From: Bacteroidales bacterium UBA5536
GTDB taxonomy: Bacteria > Bacteroidota > Bacteroidia > Bacteroidales > F082
Reading direction: 5' to 3'
Assembly: GCA_002426795.1 (NCBI GenBank)
Contig: DINQ01000016.1
Coordinates: 124,001-188,000 of the forward strand
DNA: 64,000 nucleotides
Positions 18,333 through 26,197 of this stretch are shown here, in pieces. A model generated the notes under the pieces. It made no database searches, was not told the origin of the DNA, and saw nothing but the letters and a program-made list of their open reading frames with translations. Made by a program: the position numbers and the translations under genes. Position 1 is the stretch's first letter; the number at the start of each line of letters is the position of its first letter.

Positions 18333-18845
18333 CTAATCTTGTATGATGAGGTGTTTGCTTGTCAGCATGCGTGAGGCATTCAGTAAAATGGTTCCGTCTG
18401 ATAGTGTTCCTTTAACAAACTCAGCCAACAAACCATTTAGATTCACGGGTGGTTCCAGCAATTTGTCGGATGGAAAATTACTGAATCCTGTAATTTCGTC
18501 GGCCAATACGCCAAAAATCATCTTTCCATCGCTGATCACAATGATTTTGTTCAGCTGAGTCAGTCCACCTTCGGTAAGTCCGAGAAAAGACTTGAGGTTT
18601 ACAACCGAGATGATGTGCCCGCGCAAATTCACCACACCCATGATAAAAGCCGGTGTTCCCGGAATAGGAGTGAGCTCGTTCATGGTGAGCACTTCTGACA
18701 CATTAACGACCTCAAATGCATATTTTTCGGGATGCAGCGTAAAGCCAACAATGGCGATCTGGTCATCTGGTTTTTCATTACTGCTGGCGGAAACCGAGAG
18801 TAGTTTAGCTCTTTCGTGTAATATTTTTTGTTCTTCCTGTTTCAT
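18333..18845 (-). CDS. cheW: CheW adaptor protein (second in operon order)
   Basis: A 170-residue CheW-domain protein (about 25-165) that couples the receptor to CheA. Recognisable features are the VGFTLHPEKYAFEV strand, NVSEVL, the PGTPAFIMGVVNLRGHIISV core and LGLTEGG. It has a short extra N-terminal segment (MKQEEQKILHERAKLL). It is not preceded by another adaptor directly; a CheR-TPR gene lies between the two CheW genes, as in Wsp. The ATG overlaps the cheR stop by four bases, and 26 bases separate it from the MCP gene. Confidence 0.92.
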   Translation of the reverse strand: MKQEEQKILHERAKLLSVSASSNEKPDDQIAIVGFTLHPEKYAFEVVNVSEVLTMNELTPIPGTPAFIMGVVNLRGHIISVVNLKSFLGLTEGGLTQLNKIIVISDGKMIFGVLADEITGFSNFPSDKLLEPPVNLNGLLAEFVKGTLSDGTILLNASRMLTSKHLIIQD

Positions 18846-20323
18846 GATTGCATCATTGTTTGGGTCATTTCACGAAGTCGTCCGGCTGTTAATCCGTCAA
18901 AATCGTCTATGATGTATTCATCTGACATCAGATCAAGCTGTTGGATGAGTTGCTGATAGTAATTGACTGCCTGCTGTTTTTTTTGATTTCGACGAAGAAT
19001 ATTCCCCATCGCGAACAATGATGGCAGATGATTGGGCTGCAGATACAATGCTTTTGTGAGGTTTTTTTCGGCTAGCAAAGGTTCATTCTGATCTTCAAGA
19101 ATAAAAGCATTGAGGTAATAAAGTTCGGCGCTGCTTCCGTTGACTTTGATGAGTTTGTCGCACCAATGACGGGCTTGTTTCAAATTGCCCAGGTTTGCAT
19201 AGGATTTAATCAGGATGATGCCTGTGTCGATAGATGGCGCTTTTTCCATTTGCACCTGACAAAGCTGAATGCAGTCAGCATACTTTGCTGCACTGAACAA
19301 ATCTTTGATGCTTCGGACTGATGCAGCATTAAACGCTTTGGGTTTTTCAATGACAGCGCTTATCCCGGTAGAAATTCTTGAGCGCGTTTTGGCTGGACTG
19401 ATAACATCTTTCTTGGATCGGATCAATCTGTTTTTGCTTTTAAAATCTTTGCTGTCGACAGTTGCTACTTTAGCAGAAAGGTCTTCTTTTCGATAGAAAA
19501 TGCCGCTTTTGTAGGTCTTTCGGCTGAAGTTTCCAAAATAGGAATCGTTTAACTCAACCTGGCTGGTGATAAACCATCCGCCTTCGACCAGCGATTCGCG
19601 GAACTTGGCACTGATGGCTTTGATGTTTTCGGGTTTCAGATACATCAGTACATTTCTGCAAAATATCATGTCTAGCTGATTGGTATTGTTTTCGGGTGAA
19701 GGAAAACGGGCCGTGATCAGGTTGAGGGTCGAAAACTGAACCATGTTTTTAATCACATCTGAAATTTCAAACAGATTCCCTTTTTTGACGAAATACTTTT
19801 CTTTGATGTATGCCGGCGTTTCACGGAATGACCAGGGAGTGTAGCATCCGCCAAGAGCCTTTTGAATGGCAGCCAGGTTCAGGTCAGTTGCAACCAGGTC
19901 GATTTTCCATTGGTCCAGATGAGGAATCATTTCTCTGAGCATAATAGCCAGGGTGTAAGGTTCTTCTCCTGAGCTGCAGCCTGCGCTCCAGATTCGGATA
20001 CGCTGATTTTTTCCCTTACGTTGCTCAAGCAGTTCAGGAATGATTTTTTCGCTGAATAAGTCAAGAGCAGGTTTTTCTCTGAAAAAATAGGTTTCTCCAA
20101 TGGTTAGGTGCTTGGCCAGCGATGCAGCATCGGCATTGCTAAGAGGAGTCGACGAAAGCCACAAAAGTATTTTTTCTGGCTCAGTGCTTTTTTGTACTAC
20201 TTTGGCAGCTTCCTGCACACAACGAAGCATTTCAGCATAGTTTTTTTCTGCATAATAGAACCCGAAAAGTGCCCCAATGCGGTTGCTGATTGCCTGATAT
20301 GTAGCCTTATCGATCTCCATCAA
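18842..20323 (-). CDS. cheR: CheR methyltransferase with C-terminal TPRs (WspC-like)
   Basis: A 493-residue protein. The N-terminal helical and catalytic CheR domains (about 1-275) contain LTIGETYFFRE, the SAM-binding motif WSAGCSSGEEPYTLA (about 115-130) and MIFCRNVLMYL. A linker (280-340) follows, then tetratricopeptide-like repeats (about 345-470: AKYADCIQLCQ, AELYYLNAFILEDQ and HLPSLFAMGNILRRNQKK). It methylates MCP glutamates. TPR fusion is typical of WspC/FrzF, where the repeats modulate protein interactions. It overlaps both neighbouring cheW genes by four bases, so stoichiometry is probably set by translational coupling. Confidence 0.93.
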   Translation of the reverse strand: MMEIDKATYQAISNRIGALFGFYYAEKNYAEMLRCVQEAAKVVQKSTEPEKILLWLSSTPLSNADAASLAKHLTIGETYFFREKPALDLFSEKIIPELLEQRKGKNQRIRIWSAGCSSGEEPYTLAIMLREMIPHLDQWKIDLVATDLNLAAIQKALGGCYTPWSFRETPAYIKEKYFVKKGNLFEISDVIKNMVQFSTLNLITARFPSPENNTNQLDMIFCRNVLMYLKPENIKAISAKFRESLVEGGWFITSQVELNDSYFGNFSRKTYKSGIFYRKEDLSAKVATVDSKDFKSKNRLIRSKKDVISPAKTRSRISTGISAVIEKPKAFNAASVRSIKDLFSAAKYADCIQLCQVQMEKAPSIDTGIILIKSYANLGNLKQARHWCDKLIKVNGSSAELYYLNAFILEDQNEPLLAEKNLTKALYLQPNHLPSLFAMGNILRRNQKKQQAVNYYQQLIQQLDLMSDEYIIDDFDGLTAGRLREMTQTMMQS

Positions 20324-20817
20324 CTTGCTGTGGTTTGTGCTTTGAGAATTTTTTCAATATATATCAGCGCTTCGGTATTGATGAGTTTGTCTAGTTCATA
20401 TATCATTAATATGCCGTCATCTTCAGCAATAAACGAAAAGGCATCATTGAGGAGTGTTTTATCTTTCGTCTGCGAAAAGGAGAGAGGTATGTCTACCTTG
20501 CGCAACTGGTCATTTTTCACGATTTTAACTTCGTCGATGCTATCGACAACCAAAGCCATTTTTTTATCCTTTTCTAAAACAACAACGAAACGGTCGTGCA
20601 GTGTAATTTCTTTTGCTGGCAAGCCGAAGCGATGGCGCAAGTTGATCACTGGAATCAGATCGCCATGGTAATTGATCAATCCGTACAGTATTTCATTTGC
20701 ATCTGGAACATTGGTCACCTCCACTGCTCTGAGTGTGCGCTCGACGATGTCGAGAGGGAGAGCAAATTGCAGTCTCGAAATCTTAAAGCATAGCAAAGCT
20801 TGTTCTGTTGCGCTCAT
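20320..20817 (-). CDS. cheW: CheW adaptor protein, first gene of the chemosensory operon
   Basis: A 165-residue, single-domain CheW. Visible are CFKISRLQFALPLDIVERTLRA near the N-terminus, YGLINYHGDLIPVINLRHRFGLP (about 45-68) and KKMALVVDSIDEV. It differs clearly from the other CheW in the operon, so the two may serve different contacts (array against receptor) as WspB and WspD do. The gene follows a TATATTTG promoter element, and its stop overlaps cheR. Confidence 0.9.
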   Translation of the reverse strand: MSATEQALLCFKISRLQFALPLDIVERTLRAVEVTNVPDANEILYGLINYHGDLIPVINLRHRFGLPAKEITLHDRFVVVLEKDKKMALVVDSIDEVKIVKNDQLRKVDIPLSFSQTKDKTLLNDAFSFIAEDDGILMIYELDKLINTEALIYIEKILKAQTTAS

Positions 20818-20859
20818 AAATCAAATTTGTTCTGTGATCAGATATGGTTTTCTCCCAAA

Positions 20860-20867
20860 CAAATATA
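20860..20867 (-). promoter_or_regulatory. -7 element of the chemosensory operon (TATATTTG)
   Basis: Exact TAnnTTTG match 43 bases upstream of the first cheW ATG, on the minus strand. A TTG lies at 20881-20883, but the 13-base spacer is shorter than usual. This is the only promoter candidate seen for the seven-gene unit. Confidence 0.5.
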
Positions 20868-21039
20868 AGTTGTTATACGTCAATTCCTAGGCTTAAGGTT
20901 TCGAATCAAACAATTTAGAATGATGTGAAATAGAATTATTGATGGATACATGTAATAGATTCCGGCTTCACACTCTACTTTTTATCACGAACGTTGCGGC
21001 ACTCCTACAAACGCTGTATGCATTATTCATTGAATGTTG

Positions 21040-21047
21040 TACATTTG
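21040..21047 (+). promoter_or_regulatory. -7 element (TACATTTG) inside the longer reading frame of the TamA-like gene
   Basis: Exact TAnnTTTG match. If used, transcription starts near 21053, downstream of the TTG/ATG starts at 20939/20942, and forces the use of GTG at 21065 or 21071. This agrees with the lipoprotein signal found just after 21071. Confidence 0.5.
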
Positions 21048-21070
21048 TTCATTCAATAAATGGCGTGTCG

Positions 21071-23419
21071 GTGACCTCAAAAATTTTACGTTTACTGGTT
21101 TTTTCGGGAATATTGGTGTCGTTTTTGACATCCTGTACGACTCGTCGCTATGTACCCCAGGGAAAATATCTTGTGCAGCGAAACAATATTGTGATCGAAG
21201 GCGATGCGAAAGTCAATTTTTCAAAATCGGATCTGGCTGTTTTTAACGCACAAAGGGCCAATAAGAGCTTTTTAGGCACCCGTTTTCAGCTTTGGATGTA
21301 TTATGTTACTGAAAAACGTGTAGATAAAAGAATTTTTAAATGGTTGAACGAAACAGTGGGTGTCGCTCCGGTTTATGCAGATCAGATACTTACGAACAAT
21401 GCCGCCACGCAAATGAAGGGCTACCTGAACAATATTGGTTATTTTAACTCAGAGGTTACAGGTCAGGTAAAGAAGAAAAAGTTTACGGCAGAAGTTTTTT
21501 ACAATGTGCAGCCATCGCGCCCCTACGTCATTTCGAAAATAGGCAGTAAAATTCCCGACACATTACTGGCGAGTTATGTGGATAAAATCAAGTCGGCTTC
21601 AAAAATCAAAACAGGCATGATCTATAATGTCTATCAGCTTGATGAAGAAAGAGATAGAATTACGGATTTTCTGAAGAACCATGGTTATTATTACTTTTCG
21701 CGCGATTATATCTTTTTTGAAGTCGATAGCAACCAACGAAACAGAAGCATGCACCTCAACATGCGAATCGATAATGTGCGTGTGGCTGATAGCGGTAAGT
21801 GGCAACCTCATAAACGATATTTCATCAATAAAGTGAAAGTTTTTCCCGACTTCAAACCGATGTTTGCTCTCGATCAATATAACGATAGCAGCATGATTGA
21901 TGTACTCATTGGGAAGAACAAAATAAAACACCAGCTTAATTTCTACAGTGTTGGTGATCCTCGTATTCGTCCGCAGACTTTTGGACAGGTCGTACAGATG
22001 CATAATGGTGAAGCATTCAATGCACGCAGGGTGAGGCAAACCTATCGAAGCCTTGCAAACTTCAGCATTTATTCCACGACAAACATTGAGTTTGTTGAAG
22101 CCGGAACAGAAGTGTTGCCGTCAGGCGAAAAGCAAAATCTGCTTGATGTAAACATTGAGCTGCAACGAAACAAGGTTCATGGTTACGCTATCGAGCTGGA
22201 AGGAACCAATTCGGGCGGTGATCTGGGTTTGCGGGGAAGTTTGGTTTATAACAACAAGAATATTTTTCGGGGTGCCGAAGTGCTTCGAGTGAGCCTAAAG
22301 GGCGGTATTGAAGCTCAACGAATAACCAATTCTGCCAGCGATGGAACCGGGGCTGCAACTTCCATCTTCAATACAAACGAATTTGGCCTCGATGCGAGCA
22401 TCTTGTTTCCGCGCTTTTTAAGCCCAATTCCCTTCCGCAGCTTTATCAGGGAATACCAACCTAAGACCAATATCTCGGTAGGAATTAGTTTTCAGAACCG
22501 ACCCGATTATTCAAGGTATATCTCTCAGGCCTCATTTGGTTACGATTGGATGGCCACGAACACCACGCAGCATATATTTAGCCCCATCAACCTGAACTCT
22601 GTCAAGGTAAACCCAACTGCTGAATTTCAGGCAATTCTTGATCAGGAGATCAACCAGCGCGTTAAGGATCAGTATTCGAACCACCTGATATTTGGCATCA
22701 AATACAGCTTCATTTTCAACAACCAAAACATCAAAAAACTCAACGACTTTTTCTATTTCAGGGCCAATATGGAATCGTCGGGTAATCTGCTGTCTCTGTT
22801 AAAGAACACACCCTTGATTAGCCAAACTTCAGACTACAGCGAGTTATTTGGAATTCGCTACGCTCAGTTTATGCGTTTCGACTTCGATTTTCGTTATTAT
22901 CGGCTTATTACAGCCAGTAATCAATTGGTTGTAAGGACGATTATTGGCTTTGGAATTCCTTATGGCAACTCGCAGGATATGCCTTTCGAAAGGAGTTTTT
23001 ACGGCGGAGGTGCCAATGGTATGCGTGGCTGGCAATTCAGAGAATTAGGTCCAGGAAATTACAACGGCGACCTGAATGTGGAGCGCATTGGTGATATCCA
23101 GCTTGAGACTAGTCTGGAGTATCGTTTTCCTATTTCTGGTTTGTTTAAAGGAGCACTTTTTACTGATGTGGGTAATATCTGGACGATCAATGAGAATTCT
23201 TTTCTGCCAGGCGGACAGTTTAACATCAATAATTTCTACGAAGACCTGGCGGTAGATGCAGGATTTGGTTTTCGTTTCGACTTTTCATTTTTTATTTTCC
23301 GAATTGACGCCGCTGTTCCGCTGCGCGATCCGTCGAGGTTACAAAATCAACAGTGGGTAGTAAACCGGATGCAACTCAAAAATATCGTCTGGAATTTTGG
23401 AATTGGTTACCCGTTCTAA
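21071..23419 (+). CDS. TamA/BamA-like outer-membrane protein with lipoprotein signal
   Basis: An Omp85-superfamily protein. From GTG at 21071 it is 782 residues, beginning with the lipoprotein signal LVFSGILVSFLTSC (Cys at about 26) and then TTRRYVPQGKYLVQRNNIVI, typical of Bacteroidota TamA-like lipoproteins. POTRA-like repeats fill about 50-340, and a C-terminal 16-strand-type barrel follows with SFYGGGANGMRGWQFRELGP and terminal WNFGIGYPF. It probably helps insert or export outer-membrane or surface proteins. The frame is open from 20939 (a TTG or ATG start adding 43-44 residues), but the promoter and signal peptide favour the shorter form. The next gene starts two bases after its stop. 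Confidence 0.85.
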   Translation: MTSKILRLLVFSGILVSFLTSCTTRRYVPQGKYLVQRNNIVIEGDAKVNFSKSDLAVFNAQRANKSFLGTRFQLWMYYVTEKRVDKRIFKWLNETVGVAPVYADQILTNNAATQMKGYLNNIGYFNSEVTGQVKKKKFTAEVFYNVQPSRPYVISKIGSKIPDTLLASYVDKIKSASKIKTGMIYNVYQLDEERDRITDFLKNHGYYYFSRDYIFFEVDSNQRNRSMHLNMRIDNVRVADSGKWQPHKRYFINKVKVFPDFKPMFALDQYNDSSMIDVLIGKNKIKHQLNFYSVGDPRIRPQTFGQVVQMHNGEAFNARRVRQTYRSLANFSIYSTTNIEFVEAGTEVLPSGEKQNLLDVNIELQRNKVHGYAIELEGTNSGGDLGLRGSLVYNNKNIFRGAEVLRVSLKGGIEAQRITNSASDGTGAATSIFNTNEFGLDASILFPRFLSPIPFRSFIREYQPKTNISVGISFQNRPDYSRYISQASFGYDWMATNTTQHIFSPINLNSVKVNPTAEFQAILDQEINQRVKDQYSNHLIFGIKYSFIFNNQNIKKLNDFFYFRANMESSGNLLSLLKNTPLISQTSDYSELFGIRYAQFMRFDFDFRYYRLITASNQLVVRTIIGFGIPYGNSQDMPFERSFYGGGANGMRGWQFRELGPGNYNGDLNVERIGDIQLETSLEYRFPISGLFKGALFTDVGNIWTINENSFLPGGQFNINNFYEDLAVDAGFGFRFDFSFFIFRIDAAVPLRDPSRLQNQQWVVNRMQLKNIVWNFGIGYPF

Positions 23420-23420
23420 G

Positions 23421-24851
23421 ATGGACAGGGACGATCTTTTCAAACGATTGCTCAGGGCTTTTTCATTTGAGCCAACAACAGGTCAGCGAACTGTTATCAG
23501 GCATCTTGCAGCCTTTCTTTTGTCAGAAAAACACCATCCGGCCTATTTATTGAAAGGATATGCCGGAACTGGGAAAACCACACTTGTAACTACTCTGGTA
23601 AGTGTGTTACCACAAATAGGAAAGCGGTATGTTTTACTGGCTCCAACAGGCCGGGCAGCCAAAGTGCTTCAGAATTATTCCGGAAAACCAGCATCCACCA
23701 TCCACCGAAAACTATATCAGCGGACTGCCTTGGCCGATGGTTCGGTGCAGGTGCGAAGGGTTTTGAATAAATATCGCGATGCTGTTTTTATCGTAGACGA
23801 GGCCTCGATGATCGGAACAGGAGGAACGGACAGATCATTCACATCGAAAAATGGTCTGCTCGATGATTTGATCGATTATGTGACAGAGGGTGAAAACTGT
23901 AGGTTGCTGTTGATTGGCGACCAGGCGCAGCTGCCTCCGGTTGGCACCGATGAAAGTCCGGCGCTGAGTTTTGATGTTTTGAAGTTTTCTTACAGCCTGA
24001 CCATTGCTTCATTCGAACTGACTGAGGTAATGCGCCAATCGCTGGAATCTGGGATTTTATACAATGCCACTGCTTTGAGGCAGCAATTGCAAACGGAGCA
24101 AATCACTTTGCCTTTTTTTAGGTTGGGTGCTTTTTCCGACATTGAACAGGTTGTTCCTGAGTTGTTTGAGGAACTTCTGCAGGATGCATTTGGTAGTCGT
24201 GATTACACTGAATCGGTTATTGTTTGCCGGTCAAACAAACGGGCAAATCTGTTTAATCAGGCAGTGCGGGTCCGCATCCTTGGCATGGAAGGAGAACTGG
24301 CCTCGGGCGACCTTTTGATGGTGGTTAAAAACAATTATTTCTGGCTCGATCAACAGGATACGAGCGGGTTTATTGCTAATGGCGACATTTTGACTGTGCA
24401 AAGAATCAACCGTTTTGAAAACATGTATGGCAAGCACTTTGCAGATGTTGATGTCCGTCTGGTGGATTATCCCGATAGCCCGCAACTTTCGGTTAAAATT
24501 ATGCTTGATACACTGATGTTGGAAACGCCTTCGCTTTCTGAGCAAGCATTCAGCGAGTTTGCTGCCGAAGTTGAAGCTGACTATGCAGATATTCCTTCTC
24601 GTCGGAAACGCTATGCCATGATGAAGACAAATCCTTATTTCAATGCCTTGCAGGTAAAGTTTGCCTACGCGCTAACGTGTCATAAAACCCAGGGTGGGCA
24701 ATGGCCAAAAGTATTTGTAGAGTCTGGATTATCTCCGGAAGCTGAGCCGGACCATCAGTATGTGAGGTGGTTATACACTGCAGTGACCCGCGCCACGCAA
24801 AAACTTTACCTCGTAAATTTCGGTGATCGGTTTTTCTGTGATGAGCAATAA
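23421..24851 (+). CDS. RecD/Pif1-like superfamily 1 DNA helicase
   Basis: A 476-residue ATP-dependent helicase beginning at ATG 23421 (MDRDDLFKRLL). It has Walker A GYAGTGKTTL (about 50-59), motif Ia APTGRAAKVLQ, Walker B VDEASMIG, motif III GDQAQLPPVG, and a C-terminal UvrD_C_2-like motif with CHKTQGGQWPKVFVE and YTAVTRATQKLYLV. The family comprises 5'-3' helicases (RecD2, Pif1) acting in recombination, replication-fork or G-quadruplex processing. It lacks the long N-terminal domain of RecD2. The frame remains open eight codons upstream, overlapping the previous gene, but the chosen ATG is the natural coupled start. Confidence 0.9.
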   Translation: MDRDDLFKRLLRAFSFEPTTGQRTVIRHLAAFLLSEKHHPAYLLKGYAGTGKTTLVTTLVSVLPQIGKRYVLLAPTGRAAKVLQNYSGKPASTIHRKLYQRTALADGSVQVRRVLNKYRDAVFIVDEASMIGTGGTDRSFTSKNGLLDDLIDYVTEGENCRLLLIGDQAQLPPVGTDESPALSFDVLKFSYSLTIASFELTEVMRQSLESGILYNATALRQQLQTEQITLPFFRLGAFSDIEQVVPELFEELLQDAFGSRDYTESVIVCRSNKRANLFNQAVRVRILGMEGELASGDLLMVVKNNYFWLDQQDTSGFIANGDILTVQRINRFENMYGKHFADVDVRLVDYPDSPQLSVKIMLDTLMLETPSLSEQAFSEFAAEVEADYADIPSRRKRYAMMKTNPYFNALQVKFAYALTCHKTQGGQWPKVFVESGLSPEAEPDHQYVRWLYTAVTRATQKLYLVNFGDRFFCDEQ

Positions 24852-24855
24852 ACGC

Positions 24856-24890
24856 AAAAAAAAGTCCGACTCATCGCCGGACTTTCATTT
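24856..24890. terminator. Bidirectional terminator between the helicase and porV
   Basis: Stem AAAGTCCG (24861-24868) / CGGACTTT (24878-24885) lies between convergent genes. Read leftward it is followed by eight T residues (strong terminator for porV); rightward the run is only TTTCATTTT. Confidence 0.75.
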
Positions 24891-24902
24891 TATGAGATGG
24901 TG

Positions 24903-26117
24903 TTATTTTTTGCCTGCAGCACCCAGGTCGAAAGTCAAAGCAAAACGCAGTGTATTTTGCAGCGGGTTGTTGCGCGAATCGATGGGGATGAGGTAGGAAA
25001 AATCAAGCCCGAAAACGTTGTAGCGCAAGCCAGCACCCAGTGTGAAAAACTTACGATTTCCTTTGGTTTTGTCTTCGTAGAAAAAACCGCCGCGCAAGGC
25101 AAACACTTTGTTGTACCAGTATTCAGTTCCAAAGGCAAGGCTTAGCTCGCGCATTTCTTCACTAAAACCACCTGGTGCATCGTAAAATGATTGCAACATA
25201 CCTGGAACAACATTCACATCGTTATCTTTTCCACTTTCAATTTCATATTTATCCGTTCCCGGAATTGGGATTGGATTACCTTCATTATCCCTTTTATAAA
25301 TTGGAGGAGTGGGTACAAGCAATTTATTCACGTCGAGCGAAAAAGCGATCGTATTGTAATCGTCGAGTTCGAGCGAAAGGGTGGGTCCAAATCGAAGATT
25401 GGTCGGGATAAAATCTTTTTTGATACTTGTTTTGCTATATCCGAGCTTGTTTCCAATATTGGAAATATTCACGCCCCAGGCAAAATTGGCACTGATGTCT
25501 CTGAACCAGTTCACATCTTTGGCCCAGTAAACAGCCACATCGGCAGCAACTGAAATACCAGCCGAAGTTTCAGCTCCCTGAACAAACTGACCCTGAGTCA
25601 GGTTCGAGTAAATGAAGCGTCCGGCAACCGCTCCTGAAAGATTTTCGGTTAGTTTACGCGAATAGGTTGCATCCAAAGCCCACTCATTCGGACGATAAAC
25701 GCCTTGTTCAACACCGGCATCATTGGTAAACTGAATATCACCCAGGCTAAAATAGCGTAGAGTGGCTGCTACAGTCGACATATTGTCGATCCGTTTTGAA
25801 AAAGCCAGATAAGCCAGGTTCATGTCAGGAACCAAATTGCGCAACCAGGGACTATATGACAACCCCAAACTCATATCTTTTTCAAAAACCGCATATTTTG
25901 CAGGATTCCAGTGCATTGAATACACATCAGGGCTGCTTGATACACCTGCGTCACCCATCGCACCGGCGCGGGCATCAGGAGCAATAATTAGAAAAGGAAC
26001 TGCGGTTGTGATTACGTTTAAGCCATCGCCTCTGCCTGACAAATTGTTATAATTCTGACCTTGAATCTGCATCATGCTGATGGTCAGCGCAATCATAAAA
26101 ATGAACTTTAACTTCAT
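24903..26117 (-). CDS. porV: T9SS outer-membrane shuttle protein PorV
   Basis: A 404-residue outer-membrane beta barrel of the FadL-like PorV/LptO family. The signal peptide is about 1-21 (MMQIQGQ), followed by the conserved PFLIIAPDARAGAMGDAGVS (about 41-60), YSMHWNPAKYA and a C-terminus ending LTFDLGAAGKK. PorV binds the C-terminal domain of T9SS cargo after it leaves the translocon and hands it to the PorU sortase. It lies directly downstream of porU on the same strand, as in Flavobacterium and other Bacteroidota, with an 80-base gap holding its own -7 candidate, so it may be made in excess of PorU. Confidence 0.94.
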   Translation of the reverse strand: MKLKFIFMIALTISMMQIQGQNYNNLSGRGDGLNVITTAVPFLIIAPDARAGAMGDAGVSSSPDVYSMHWNPAKYAVFEKDMSLGLSYSPWLRNLVPDMNLAYLAFSKRIDNMSTVAATLRYFSLGDIQFTNDAGVEQGVYRPNEWALDATYSRKLTENLSGAVAGRFIYSNLTQGQFVQGAETSAGISVAADVAVYWAKDVNWFRDISANFAWGVNISNIGNKLGYSKTSIKKDFIPTNLRFGPTLSLELDDYNTIAFSLDVNKLLVPTPPIYKRDNEGNPIPIPGTDKYEIESGKDNDVNVVPGMLQSFYDAPGGFSEEMRELSLAFGTEYWYNKVFALRGGFFYEDKTKGNRKFFTLGAGLRYNVFGLDFSYLIPIDSRNNPLQNTLRFALTFDLGAAGKK

Positions 26118-26149
26118 AAGTGTTGTAATGAGGTTGAAAAAATATTGTG

Positions 26150-26157
26150 CAAAACTA
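26150..26157 (-). promoter_or_regulatory. -7 element upstream of porV (TAGTTTTG)
   Basis: Exact TAnnTTTG match followed by C, 33 bases before the porV ATG. No good -33 element was seen. Confidence 0.45.
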
Positions 26158-26197
26158 ACGATTAATATCTTTCATTATTGTTGTAAGACGCTAATGT

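Noticed and set aside
12146..20817. Flagellar chemotaxis operon
   Set aside because: No CheY, CheZ/CheC, CheD, motor or flagellar gene is present, and CheA carries a fused receiver and CheR carries TPRs, which indicate an alternative-function system.
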